Assembly: GCF_947488565.1 (NCBI RefSeq) | Contig: NZ_CANKZC010000003.1 | Coordinates: 434,001-498,000, forward strand | Source: an uncultured Psychrobacter sp. | Lineage (GTDB): Bacteria > Pseudomonadota > Gammaproteobacteria > Pseudomonadales > Moraxellaceae | DNA length: 64,000 bases | Direction: 5' to 3' | In this document: positions 44,798 through 54,968 of the stretch, piece by piece | Layout of the letters: the number at the start of each line of letters is the position of its first letter | Numbering within the stretch: the stretch's first letter is position 1 | The notes under the pieces: generated by a model | Told to the model about the DNA's origin: nothing | Database searches by the model: none | What the model saw: only the letters and a program-made list of their open reading frames with translations | Translations under genes and position numbers: made by a program

Positions 44798-46037
44798 GGG
44801 GAGTTTCCTAAAAACTGTATAACTGCTTATAATCCCCTAACAGGAGAATAAGCAATGACTAAGCAAACTGACATTAAAAAACTGGCCGAGCAAATGGCTA
44901 ATAGCATGAACAGCTTTAATGACATCAAAGACTTCCAAAAGCAGTTCATGCAGTCCTTTATCGATACTGCTTTAGAGGCTGAGATGTGAGACCATCTCGG
45001 CTACCCTAAGCATGAAAAAGCCGATAAGCCCAATAAGCGTAATGGTCACACTAAAAAAACCGTCTGCAGTGGCACAGGCGATCTTGAGATATCCACCCCA
45101 AGAGACCGTGATAGTGACTTTGAGCCTACACTCGTGCGTAAGCATCAAACCCGTATTAGTGGCCTTGATGACAAGATCATATTCCTTTACGCCAAAGGTC
45201 AAACCACCACCGAGATTGTAGAGAGCATTAAAGAGCTTGAGATGTCGACATCTCAAGCTCTCTTATCTCAAGAGTCACGGATAATATCTTAGAGGACATC
45301 ACCGCATGGCAGAACCGGCCACTGAGTTGTTTACCCTATCGTCTACTTAGACTGCATCGTCGTGAAGATACGTCAAGACAAGCAGATCATCAACAAGGCT
45401 ATCTATCTGGCGCTAGGCGTCGGTCTTAATGGTAAAAAAGAGCTGCTTGGTATGTGGTTATCAGAGAATGAGGGCGCTAAGTTCTGGCTTGGCGTACTCA
45501 CTGAACTACAAAACCGCGGGGTACAAGATATCCTCATTGCCTGTGTCGATGGTTTAAAAGTCCCTGATGCTATCAACACCGTTTATCCCAACGCTCAGGT
45601 TCAGCTGTGTATCGTGCATATGGTGCGTTACTCCATGAAGTTTATACCATGGACGGATAAAAAGGCCGTAGCGGCTGATTTAAAGGCCATCTACGGCGCT
45701 GATACGCTTGAGATAGCAGAGGCTAATCTTGAGCACTTTGATGAGGTGTAGGGTGATGAGTATCCGCATGTGGTCAAGTATTAGCATAACCACTGGGAGG
45801 GCTTAACGGTGTTCTCCGAGTATCCTAAAGACATTAGAGAATGTCAATTATATTACAAATGCTATAGAATCATTAAAAATCGTGATTCGTATGGCGATAA
45901 ATAAGTGTAAGATGTTCTCATCTGGTCAGGCGGCATTCAAAGTAGTGTATTGAGTAACCCAGCAGGCATCTAATCTGAATGGCAATTACACAGAATTCGG
46001 GATGGTCTCGATAAGCTTTAATTTATGGAATTCCCCA
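44798..46037 (+). mobile_element. IS256-family insertion sequence, decayed
   Basis: The transposase frame starts at ATG 44855 (AGGAG upstream; MTKQTDIKKLAEQMA) and has an in-frame TGA at 44987, then DHLGYPKHEK, then more stops and shifts, then a good block at 45362-45751 (LGMWLSENEGAKFWLGVL, VQLCIVHMVRYS), HWEGLTVFSEYPKDIRE and, in a shifted frame, TNAIESLKIVIRMA. GGGGAGTTTCC (44798-44808) and GGAATTCCCC (46027-46036) look like its inverted ends. The DDE residues are scattered among broken frames, so it is inactive. Its right end is only 5 bases from the stop codon of the TPR gene. Confidence 0.82.
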
Positions 46038-46041
46038 CTTT

Positions 46042-48393
46042 CTAGAAGGGGCTTAAGTCTATTACAGACCATTTCCCTCTCTCGTTAATTACTTTAGCTT
46101 TTATATCTCTATTAGAGTTTATTTTATGTTTATTTAGTATCTTGCGATGTACATAATAATCTTCAATAAAGGCAAAGTCCGGTTTAGCTACATTTAGGCC
46201 TGAGTCCAAAGCTTCATCAAACTCTAAGGTTCTTCCACTGTGTTTATACTTTAGGTTCATTGTTCCTTCGACTGTTTTAATCAAAGAGGGGTTCGTTTCT
46301 GACGTGGCTGATACCTTTACAATTTGAGTTTCTTTCTTGTTAGACTTACTATTAAATGACATGAAGTATTTTATAGATAGGCATTCACCTACATTTGGTC
46401 TCAAGTCGGTATCATTGAACCTAATAATACCTTCTACTGCTTCATTAAAGTAGTAGTGGAATAGCTTTTTCTCTTGATTTATATGATCGACTACAGCAAG
46501 AGCTGTAGAGGCTTCGTTAATAAATTCTTCATAAGCTATATCAGATTTATTAGCTAGTAGTACGTTGTATCTGTCTTTAGCTTTATCAAAATGTACTTTG
46601 CATGATATAACCTCATTTACTTGAGATTGCTTGAGTGTAGGGAACTTGCTTTTTTTGAAAGCTAATTCAGTATCTTTTAAGTCTGTTATTGCAATCATTT
46701 CTTCGTTATTCTTTTTACTAATCCAAGAACGATAAATTAAAAACGGTTGCCACTCTATATCTTTATATAAATATTCTTCGGCAATATTAGAATGGCTTCT
46801 ATAATAACTTTTGTCGTAGTCCAAAGAGTTAGCACTCTCAGCTGCTTGGTATAACTGACTATATCTGTCAGATAGTTTCCACTCCTTTGATTCCCTAAAG
46901 CTTTTATAAGTTAGAAGTTCTCTTTTTGCTTCAGCTAGCATTCTTTTATTAATAAGAAGCTCAGAAAGATCGAGTCTAATATCGCCTAGGAAGTCCTCTT
47001 TAGGCTGTTTACTAATCGCCATACACAGCATAGAATGGGCCAAGTCAGTGTCCTGACTTTTGATAAGTTTATATAGCTCATGCCAAGCATAAGCCTGATT
47101 GTTTAGGTTTAATAAAACTTTGTTGTAGACCTCAATAGCCTGTTCTTGTCTACCCGTTAGACTCAATAAGTTAGAGTATCCTCTAAGTAACCATATGTCG
47201 TCACTTAGACGTTCAGTAGCCTCTCTATAGAAGGGTAAGATCCACTCCAAATTCTTTGGATTATTAGCAGTTTTAGAGTATTCATGGATATGAGAAAGAG
47301 CTTTGGCTACTAAAGACTTAGTAGGCTTATCATTATAGATCTCACCTCTCCAGTCAGCATTTTGAAAGTTTGTTACATCCCAGCTTTGTAAAAACTGAGG
47401 GAAACGCCATAAATTATTTTCAGTCATGAATCTTTGAGCAAGGTTGAGTATCTCAGAGTGCCAATGACTTGCTCCATACTTAGAGTAAGTTGCTGCATAG
47501 TTATCAAATAACTGCCACAGCCTAGAAAGTTGATTCTCTTTATGCGCATTAAAAATTTGCCAAAATATACTTTCTCGATAGATATCAATAAGGGGTAGGT
47601 TATGCCAAACCACAATTTTTTGATCTAATAAGTCAAAGTCAATACGTGATGGAGAGTAAACAAAGGCTTTGACTAAATTTTCCAAGAGGGAGTCATAAAC
47701 CTTACCATCATAGCTATTTTTCTCAGTATCCTCATCCATAAGGTTTGAAGGATCCCAATTTAAAAAGTATTTATAAATATCAATATTTTGGTTGTATCTA
47801 ACATAGTTTATAACAAACCTGAGAATCTGAGAGTGCAGCATACTTGGTCTTTCAGACTGAAGGTTGTTATATTCAAATAGTATTCTTTTAACTTCAATAG
47901 ATGAGATGGATTCGAATTCATTCTTTAGGTAGCGGTAGATAGCCCATCCATATGCATCATGCTGCGTCTGAAAAAGGTTGGTATTGTTTTTAAATATTTG
48001 ACGAAATTGATTTAGGGCATTTAAATAACTGCCGTTTTTACTTAATGTACTCGCTTTTTCAATCTCACTATTTACTGGTGCTAGTCTAGGTTGTAAGTAT
48101 TTAATCTGCTTTTCAAGGATGTCATCTTTAATTTTTAGAGATATTAATTGATTAAAACAAGATATCGCATTTTGTAGATTGTTATTAATTTCTATTTTAA
48201 TGATATCTACTAACACCCAAGCCATGGCTCTTTTATTCCACTCATCATCTTTATCAGAGTTTAGTAAAGAGACTGCAAGATTGTAAGCATCTTGTAGCTT
48301 ACCTTCTTTTCTCAGAGCAAATACCTTCTTACTGTCCATTGCGTCCGATTGGTGTCTTGATTGGTTGAATGATGATCTTCTCATACGGGCCAT
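46042..48393 (-). CDS. TPR protein with C-terminal cold-shock/S1-like part (TOTE-like)
   Basis: The 783-residue protein is helical for about 600 residues with TPR-like repeats (for example SNLLSLTGRQEQAIEVYNKV) and an N-terminal region LRKEGKLQDAYNLAVSLL followed by WNKRAMAWVLVDIIK. The C-terminal 120 residues are beta-rich; PDFAFIEDYYVHRKILN followed by IKAKVINERGKWSVIDL has the rhythm of a cold-shock or S1-type barrel. TPR-S1 proteins of this shape are described as regulators in TOTE-type conflict systems. It lies 8 bases after the NERD-helicase gene on the same strand, so the two form an operon. The assignment is from pattern only. The IS256 remnant abuts its stop, so the last few residues may be altered. 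Confidence 0.65.
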   Translation of the reverse strand: MARMRRSSFNQSRHQSDAMDSKKVFALRKEGKLQDAYNLAVSLLNSDKDDEWNKRAMAWVLVDIIKIEINNNLQNAISCFNQLISLKIKDDILEKQIKYLQPRLAPVNSEIEKASTLSKNGSYLNALNQFRQIFKNNTNLFQTQHDAYGWAIYRYLKNEFESISSIEVKRILFEYNNLQSERPSMLHSQILRFVINYVRYNQNIDIYKYFLNWDPSNLMDEDTEKNSYDGKVYDSLLENLVKAFVYSPSRIDFDLLDQKIVVWHNLPLIDIYRESIFWQIFNAHKENQLSRLWQLFDNYAATYSKYGASHWHSEILNLAQRFMTENNLWRFPQFLQSWDVTNFQNADWRGEIYNDKPTKSLVAKALSHIHEYSKTANNPKNLEWILPFYREATERLSDDIWLLRGYSNLLSLTGRQEQAIEVYNKVLLNLNNQAYAWHELYKLIKSQDTDLAHSMLCMAISKQPKEDFLGDIRLDLSELLINKRMLAEAKRELLTYKSFRESKEWKLSDRYSQLYQAAESANSLDYDKSYYRSHSNIAEEYLYKDIEWQPFLIYRSWISKKNNEEMIAITDLKDTELAFKKSKFPTLKQSQVNEVISCKVHFDKAKDRYNVLLANKSDIAYEEFINEASTALAVVDHINQEKKLFHYYFNEAVEGIIRFNDTDLRPNVGECLSIKYFMSFNSKSNKKETQIVKVSATSETNPSLIKTVEGTMNLKYKHSGRTLEFDEALDSGLNVAKPDFAFIEDYYVHRKILNKHKINSNRDIKAKVINERGKWSVIDLSPF

Positions 48394-48401
48394 TTTAAAT
48401 C

Positions 48402-51335
48402 CTAAATTTTAAACGAGTGTAATACTGTGACAATTGTATTTTTAATATATTGATCAGAGCTAGTTGTTATATTTATTTTGGAAAAGAGACCATCGCTATC
48501 GTAATTAAACTCGACACCAACGAAAGACTCGGTGTTAGCAATTTTTACAATGTCTTTAAAGTTAGTTGAATTTATCCAGTGCATGAAGTATCCACACTTA
48601 CTGAGCTTGTTATTTAATAGTTTATAGCAATCAGCTCTCCAATCTAGATTGAGACTATCAAAATCCTTCAGACCTTCGTAATTTAATAAAAGATCACTAA
48701 TGGTTTTATTTAAGTCTGCTGAGTTGCCAGCAGGATCTTGGTATTTAATTATTCCTTTTTTGTTGTACCAAAAGACTATTTTTGAACTATTAATACCATC
48801 TGTAATTTGAAACACTTCTTGATAGTTGTTATGAGTTACTGAAGTAATATCTAAGTTCTCAGAGTTTACTAGTTTTTCGACAAATCTATATAGTTGAACT
48901 ATTGTTGATTTAAAATCATTATCATTCAGGGGTAACTCATCAGATTCAGCCATCTCAATTGAATTATCAATAATTAGATAGGGCAGAGCATGAGTTTGTG
49001 CGTCGGATCTATCTACTATATCTGCTTTATAAAAAGGCGTAATAGTAGTGAAGTTGATTAAGGTTATTTTATTAGTTGAACGAGTTAGACCAGAATATAG
49101 CCAACTAAAATATGCTTCATTTACTATTCCTCGATTAGCTGGATTAGCATCAAATAAGATATGTTGCCATTTATAAGGTAATGATTTATGTACAGTCATA
49201 CACCAGCCAAATCTTAAAAATACGCAATTCAGATATTTAAAATAATCACTTGAGCTATTTGAGGCTAACTCTTTTGAGATATTCTCCTTATGGATATTCT
49301 TGTATTTCCTTTCTATTTTTCTTAGCTCAGTCTTTTCTTTCTCAAGTTTGGTTTTGACACGTTCCTTATTTTCTAAAGCTGTCTCTAGTTTCGCTACACT
49401 ATTTTTCTGCGTACGATATTCTTCTGAAACAAACATTTTAAGCTCAGCTTCTGAACCATTGAATGGGTATTGCTTCATATACTCGTTTAATTTGATATTC
49501 ACTAAGATAGTAAGCGCTAGTTTCTCTTCATCGAGCAGCTCATCTTCACGATAGTTTTCAAGAGAATAAACGCTAAATATTTGCCATGAGTCGCAGTGTC
49601 TGAGGTGAAGCTCTCTGAATTTTAGCGTGACTGGTGTCTTATTTTGAATAGGTACAATTTCTGTTTTAACGCTGTCTATATAATCAACCCAAGCAAAATC
49701 TCCATTAAAAACTCTTTTGTTGCGATTTGGAGTCTCACCCAATATTGGCGCGTTAAAGTTATTATTAATAAGTAGCAGGTCATCAATAGCAAGATCAGAA
49801 CCATTGTTTAAAATTGATTTTTTGATCCAACCATTAACTTGATGGCAAGCTTTATTACTATAACTTAATATTTTAAAGTTACTATCGAGGTTTTCCTTAA
49901 TGAGTCCAACAAGCTTATCCTTGTATGAAACCTCTTTTTTATTTAAAAGACTTACACCATAAGAATTATCAATAGTCAGGTTATTAAAACTTTGTGAGTC
50001 TATGCTTGATACTAAGTCTTTAATAATAAGATTTTCCGCATAAATATCTTGAGATAATGGTATCTTAAATATTTTAGGTCTAAAGCCATAGTGAGGTTCA
50101 TAGAAATCTACATTGAGAGAGGACTCATCTTTACTACCTGAGCTAATATGATATGTATCACCAATAAATATTACTTTACGATTTGATTCGCTGAGTTTAA
50201 GAAACTCTATAAAATCTGCTAACAATCTACCCGAACCAAACTGTTTATTAAAAGATTGAGAAAAGCCATTTGAAACTAAGTGTGCCTCTTCTACTATGTA
50301 AAGAGTATTATCATCATCATGACACTCTTTAATAGGTACGATTTCTAGGGTTGTAGTGTCACTGTCATCTGTATTGTCAGAATCATTTGTAACCTTCTTA
50401 CATTTTCCGCCGTATATGTAGCTATATAAGCTATTAAAGTCTTCACAGTCCCCAAGTAGATTTTTGATAACCTTATAGGTAGGGGCTAGATATTCAACTT
50501 GAAGGAAACCGAATTTAAATGCTAGTTCTTTTATAAAATCGGTTAGATAAGACTTTCCACTGGATACAGGCCCTTGAAGTATTAGTACATTCTCCTCCTT
50601 ATTATTTAAAAACTGTTCTGCTATATCTAAAGCTTTGATCTGACTAGGTAAAAGCGTAGAGCTATCATTTTCAGTTTGTTCTGTGATAGGAGGTTCTGAA
50701 GTAGGCTTATCATAGGACTCTGTTAGAGAAAAAGGCTCAGCTTCGAATATATCTTTAAAAATTTCAAATGCTTCTTTATTAAGATCTATTTCTTCATCAA
50801 TTACGTCGATAACATCTTTAATGATTTCTAGGTAGTTTTCTTTGTGGGCAATGAAAAAATCGATCTCATCTTTAGGAGGGATGTTGCCATTAAGAGTGAT
50901 AGGATTATGAAAGCAGACAATTTTTTTGGTATGTGAAGGATTGAAGCGTTTACCTAAGTCGGTCTTTAGTTTGCTGTTATGATAAACCCAAGTGAGCGCT
51001 TTTTTTTGTTGAAATAGTTGCTTATATGGATTGATATGACTACCACCTTTAATCATATCATTTGATTCGTTAGTCCAGATTTCTGTTGCAAACGATTCAG
51101 ATAGCGGAAGTTCTATAGTACCTTCAAAGTTTTTAAAATCTATGATACAAACTGTATTTTTTACGACTAAGAGTGCATCAATTTGTAGGTTTTCAGAATG
51201 TATACACTGAGAGTTGCCTAAAAGTACGCCTTCAAGGTTATACTTATTAAATAGCTCAGATAAGTTTTTGGCAAACTCTCTGAAAAAAGTGTTTTCATAG
51301 CTTCGGACTGCTGAACCGCGTCTGACTTCAAGCAT
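48402..51335 (-). CDS. NERD-nuclease/SF1 helicase fusion
   Basis: The 977-residue protein starts with a NERD-type nuclease domain (about 10-130; NLQIDALLVVKNTVCIIDFKNFEG gives the D...D-x-K pattern of the PD-(D/E)XK fold). A UvrD/RecD-like SF1 helicase follows: Walker A LQGPVSSGKSYL near residues 255-262, motif II VEEAH near 348, motif III-like IFIGDTYHIS, a long charged coiled coil (about 590-640), and late helicase motifs in TVHKSLPYKW and SWLYSGLTRS near 730-790. The last 150 residues are unlike the rest. NERD-helicases are frequent in defence islands and are thought to cut or unwind invading DNA. It is the upstream gene of a pair with the TPR protein. Confidence 0.82.
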   Translation of the reverse strand: MLEVRRGSAVRSYENTFFREFAKNLSELFNKYNLEGVLLGNSQCIHSENLQIDALLVVKNTVCIIDFKNFEGTIELPLSESFATEIWTNESNDMIKGGSHINPYKQLFQQKKALTWVYHNSKLKTDLGKRFNPSHTKKIVCFHNPITLNGNIPPKDEIDFFIAHKENYLEIIKDVIDVIDEEIDLNKEAFEIFKDIFEAEPFSLTESYDKPTSEPPITEQTENDSSTLLPSQIKALDIAEQFLNNKEENVLILQGPVSSGKSYLTDFIKELAFKFGFLQVEYLAPTYKVIKNLLGDCEDFNSLYSYIYGGKCKKVTNDSDNTDDSDTTTLEIVPIKECHDDDNTLYIVEEAHLVSNGFSQSFNKQFGSGRLLADFIEFLKLSESNRKVIFIGDTYHISSGSKDESSLNVDFYEPHYGFRPKIFKIPLSQDIYAENLIIKDLVSSIDSQSFNNLTIDNSYGVSLLNKKEVSYKDKLVGLIKENLDSNFKILSYSNKACHQVNGWIKKSILNNGSDLAIDDLLLINNNFNAPILGETPNRNKRVFNGDFAWVDYIDSVKTEIVPIQNKTPVTLKFRELHLRHCDSWQIFSVYSLENYREDELLDEEKLALTILVNIKLNEYMKQYPFNGSEAELKMFVSEEYRTQKNSVAKLETALENKERVKTKLEKEKTELRKIERKYKNIHKENISKELASNSSSDYFKYLNCVFLRFGWCMTVHKSLPYKWQHILFDANPANRGIVNEAYFSWLYSGLTRSTNKITLINFTTITPFYKADIVDRSDAQTHALPYLIIDNSIEMAESDELPLNDNDFKSTIVQLYRFVEKLVNSENLDITSVTHNNYQEVFQITDGINSSKIVFWYNKKGIIKYQDPAGNSADLNKTISDLLLNYEGLKDFDSLNLDWRADCYKLLNNKLSKCGYFMHWINSTNFKDIVKIANTESFVGVEFNYDSDGLFSKINITTSSDQYIKNTIVTVLHSFKI

Positions 51336-51459
51336 ACTACTTCCTAATTTAACAATCAGTTACGTTTATATGTTATTTGTATCTTAAAATTCTTATCAAT
51401 ACTATAGTCCCTGTTAAAATATAGGTTTCTGACCTCATAAAACATGCAGACATATGCAT
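51336..51459. other. Promoter region of NERD-helicase operon
   Basis: About 120 bases between the NERD-helicase start and the hsdR remnant. No clear promoter elements are assigned. Confidence 0.3.
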
Positions 51460-51661
51460 CTAACAGTAGTCTTTAATATACGCATAAGCCCGATCAAACA
51501 ATTCTTGGTCTTTGTATTGCTGATTTTTGAAAAGTGCTTTGCATAATGATCATTATACTTCACGCTCACCAGAGCTAGTGTCTTGCCAGCCAGGAAAGCG
51601 CACAATTCTCACAATAGTATCGATATAACCAAGGTCTTCTGCTTGGATTCTTGGTTGGCCA
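51460..51661 (-). pseudogene. HsdR C-terminal remnant
   Basis: On the minus strand a conserved piece is visible in one frame: DLGYIDTIVRIVRFPGWQDT, SGEREV, then two adjacent stops, then LCKALFKNQQYKDQELFDRAY ending at a stop at 51460-51462. These are the C-terminal residues of a type I restriction HsdR subunit (the GWQ, GEREV, LF-x-AY pattern). The rest of that hsdR is gone. It directly follows the broken DUF262 gene, so both may come from an older type I locus like the intact one at 58.6-64 kb. Confidence 0.7.
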
Positions 51662-53531
51662 TTACACTACATCTTGTATCAAGCTGGCGTGTTCCTCAAC
51701 GTCTTTAATAATTTCAAAGGCATTAATATCTCGTCCATCAGCTAAGATGTCTACAGCCTTCGCCACACAGGCGGCTCGTTTAGCGATGAATCGTGCAAAG
51801 TCACTTTTGACTTTGTATGTTTTTTCGTCGCCCGATAATCCAGTGTAGTCGCCAGACTTTAACTCATCTAGTGGAATGAGATGAGATTGAAGGCGAGAGT
51901 TGACAATGTCTTCACTGGTCGAGTTGTAGCGATCTTTTAGGTACTTAAGCGGATCTTTATTACTGATATTTAAATTGGTTTTGTCTGTGATCAAAGCACA
52001 GTTCAATGCAAAATAACTATCAGCTTCAATTTCTTTTAACAGAGCGTCAGGGAAAACATGGTGATAGTGTCTGCGCCCATCGATAAGTTGTTGTCGAGTG
52101 AGCGGTGATCCATCAGCAAAATCATAAGCGCCTAGCTTACTAAATACGTCCATAATGTCACGAGCGCGAATATTCTCGCGTTTAGGCCAACCTACACGTT
52201 TTAGCTCATCATCAGTTGCCAGCGCATATAACTCACGATTTAAAATAGGGACATCGTTTTCAGTATAGTGAGATCCGTCTGCTTTAGTGGCTGAGGTGAT
52301 AATATTTTTTAATATAACAAAATCATTGAAGGCATGAGTAGCCGCAGAGTTTTCGTAGCGGTCAGTAAAAAAGCTCGACCAAAGGTATTTTTTGAGTAAT
52401 ATCTCAAAATTACCTCTTGAATCTAAATTTTCGGGAATATCAATATACAAGGCAGCTATAACCGCGAGCACCGCATTAGTCGGTAATCGGTTGCGATCAT
52501 AAATAGCTTGGCTTTCCATAAACGTCGCCATTTTAGATAAGCCTTTAGCCATTTTATCCCAGTTATCGACCATGTCCTCTTTACTCATATTCCACATGCC
52601 GCGCTGATTGGGCAGTTTGCCTTGCATGAGAGCAGAGGTGGCCAGTATTAAAAAAGGTAATTCAAAATAATGTTTGATAGCTGGATGATTTTCGTCTAGC
52701 TCATGTTGATAGTCATCTAACGATACGCCTCTAACACCCTCAATTTCTGCACGGATGATATCGTACTTAGATAAAGGCTTACTATTGGTATTCATATTGA
52801 TAAATACTTGTAAGGCGGTCTCTTTACTGGTCTGTGACGGTAAGGCTAAATAGGGTAGATTGAAGTGAGTGATAGTTTCTCAAAAATCTCTTATCTGATC
52901 CTTCAATTTGGCTTTTTTATGCATCCACTCCATTAATCGCGTTTCATAATCAGTGTCAGTTGCGGTAGGTTTCAATGCTCCCAAAGCATCATCAATCCAA
53001 GTGTCGATTTCGATTGCAATGTCACCGGGTCTAAATAGACTCATGGGTATAACCCTGCGTTTTAGACACGATTTGGGCTCGTCTACCCACAAAGGCATGG
53101 TTTTACCGTCTTTATTAGTCCAACGACTTTTGTACCAAACTTCTGAGTCATCTGTTTTTTCATGATCAGGCACACTCTCATCATAGGCATTAAGGTATAA
53201 GAAGTATTTCATGTCCGTAGTTATCATGCAATGTTCGCCAGAGTGAGGTCAGACGCTGTTGACCGTCTAATAGGTGCTCTGTGACACGCCCGCCCGTTTG
53301 TGGTGCCGTTACCAAGTACCGAGAAACAAACTGCTCTTTGTCGACATCTAGCAGTAAAGTAACACCCAACGGTAAGTTCTTAGTGACAGTATCTAGTAGG
53401 CTACAAATTCGGTTTTTGTCCCAAGCCTGATGTCTTTGAAAGCGGGGCAGTTTGATCTCGCCACTTTGTATCTTTCGAAACCAGACAGAAATTGGCCTAT
53501 CTTTCGCTGAGCTTGATGGCATCTTCATCAA
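51662..53531 (-). pseudogene. DUF262/GmrSD-like protein, frameshifted and interrupted
   Basis: Three open segments belong to one gene. The first (53531-53190) has the DUF262 entry ISVWFRKIQSGEIKLPRFQR and the DGQQRLTSLWRTL motif. The frame is lost near 53220 and continues at DMKYFLYLNAYDE. An in-frame TGA follows at about 52880, after which the reading goes on directly with ETALQVFINMNTNSKPLSKYD, typical of the family. The C-terminal part has the HNH-like HYHHVFPDALL and NCALITDKTNLNISNK. GmrSD-type proteins cut DNA containing modified bases. With one frameshift and one stop it is inactive unless both are sequence errors. Confidence 0.82.
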
Positions 53532-54025
53532 TAACTTCTCTCAATAAAAAATGTAAATAAAGTAGTGGTTTCAGGGGGTTTACCATACTCCGTTTTTCTA
53601 TCAAACCCTAAAACTGCCTTAGACAAGTGAATATTTCTTTGAACAATAAAACGTTTGTTAGTCCACATAAGACGATGTTTATTATCAGTTTTTAGTAGTA
53701 GGATGTATTAAATAATCGACTTTGAAGAACTTTAGTATCTTCACCTAAATAGTAGGTTTTGATCAATCTATGATAATCAGCAAAAGTAAAAATTTTTTCT
53801 TATGGTAAATCTATCTTGTCGATGGCTTATAGGTAGAGGTGAAAGGTTAGACTATAGTATATAAATTCATGTATCTTTACTAGAGATTGACCCTTAAATC
53901 TAAACCCAGTCAGAGCTAATTATTGTTTTGAGAGAATCTATGAGTTTTATAAGAGTTTACGACCTAGAAATTAATTTACTAGGTAATCTACTATACTTGT
54001 CTTAACGATAATAATTAATGAACGA
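53532..54025. other. Divergent intergenic region
   Basis: These 494 AT-rich bases separate the broken DUF262 gene from the PP2C operon. A TATACT at 53992-53997 is a possible -10 for the operon. No gene or repeat is seen. Confidence 0.45.
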
Positions 54026-54901
54026 ATGAATATGACAGCGACTTTAAGTGATGAATATGAACTTCTTACTGAAATGATAGCTCACGCCTGCGCCATTACC
54101 TTTCTAGGTAATGCTAGTAATGGACTACAACAAGATGCATTTTTCTTTTTAGATCACTGGTATCAAGAAGATTTAGGGGTAATGCCCGTGACATCAGTGC
54201 AAGTGCCTTTTTGCTTAGCAGTATCAGATGGCGTTGCCAGCTCTAACCAGTCACAGTATTGCTCAAAGGCAGTGGTCAAAGCAATTAAAAAACTATGGGA
54301 CAGCAATCAAGAAAGCGTTCAGAATATGACATCAGATCGTATCCATACGCAATTAAGTCAAACAAAGCACGCGCCTAAACGCTATGGCGCTGCAGCAACC
54401 CTCGCTATGATCGTCGGGACACTAGACGACAATAAATCAATCAACATAGACATTACCCATGTCGGTGATAGCCGTGTATACAAGCTAGGCAAAGAGGCGA
54501 AAGAGTGGCAGTGCCTAACTCGTGATCATAGTTTACTCAACGAGCTGATAGATGAGAAGGCGCACGATGAAGGTCGCCAAGCCAGTTTTGAAGAGTACAA
54601 TCGCACAGGGATGGCAGGCAGCTTGTATAGTATTACCGAGTGCTTTGCGCTAGCAGTAGATAGTGATGATCCGAGCAGCGAGCCACCAAAGAGCGCCAAG
54701 CGGACAATTACAGCGCAGTCGGGTGACAGTCTTGTCATTTGTACTGATGGTATTCACGATTTAGTGCCGAGTAATGAGTGGTCACTTATCGATAGCCAAA
54801 CCGATTTACAAGAGTGGTTACAGACGCTTAGGCATCAAGTATACGATGCAGATGGCAATGCATATGATAACGGCACAGCCATTGTGATGCGGTTTGATTA
54901 A
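54026..54901 (+). CDS. PP2C-type serine/threonine phosphatase
   Basis: The 291-residue phosphatase has the PP2C metal-binding motifs: LAVSDGVASS (D68, G69), HVGDSRVY near 147, CTDGIHDLV near 240 and DNGTAIVM at the C-terminus. It is soluble, with no receiver or membrane part. It would remove phosphate from Ser/Thr residues in the cytosol. No kinase gene is adjacent. It is the first of four rightward genes spaced 40-70 bases apart (PP2C, WYL regulator, PD-(D/E)XK nuclease, FtsZ-C-like), so co-transcription is plausible. Confidence 0.85.
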   Translation: MNMTATLSDEYELLTEMIAHACAITFLGNASNGLQQDAFFFLDHWYQEDLGVMPVTSVQVPFCLAVSDGVASSNQSQYCSKAVVKAIKKLWDSNQESVQNMTSDRIHTQLSQTKHAPKRYGAAATLAMIVGTLDDNKSINIDITHVGDSRVYKLGKEAKEWQCLTRDHSLLNELIDEKAHDEGRQASFEEYNRTGMAGSLYSITECFALAVDSDDPSSEPPKSAKRTITAQSGDSLVICTDGIHDLVPSNEWSLIDSQTDLQEWLQTLRHQVYDADGNAYDNGTAIVMRFD

Positions 54902-54968
54902 CCTTCTTGTGAGAGCTTACTTTTAAAATGACAGTTTGATAGATTCGATAGCCTATAGAGCAGCCAAT

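Noticed and set aside
45012..45256. Open frames of 69 and 94 codons on both strands within the IS256 element
   Set aside because: They are shadows of the decayed transposase frame.
54526..54738. A small leftward gene inside the PP2C gene
   Set aside because: It is antisense to a well-conserved phosphatase region and has no features of its own.
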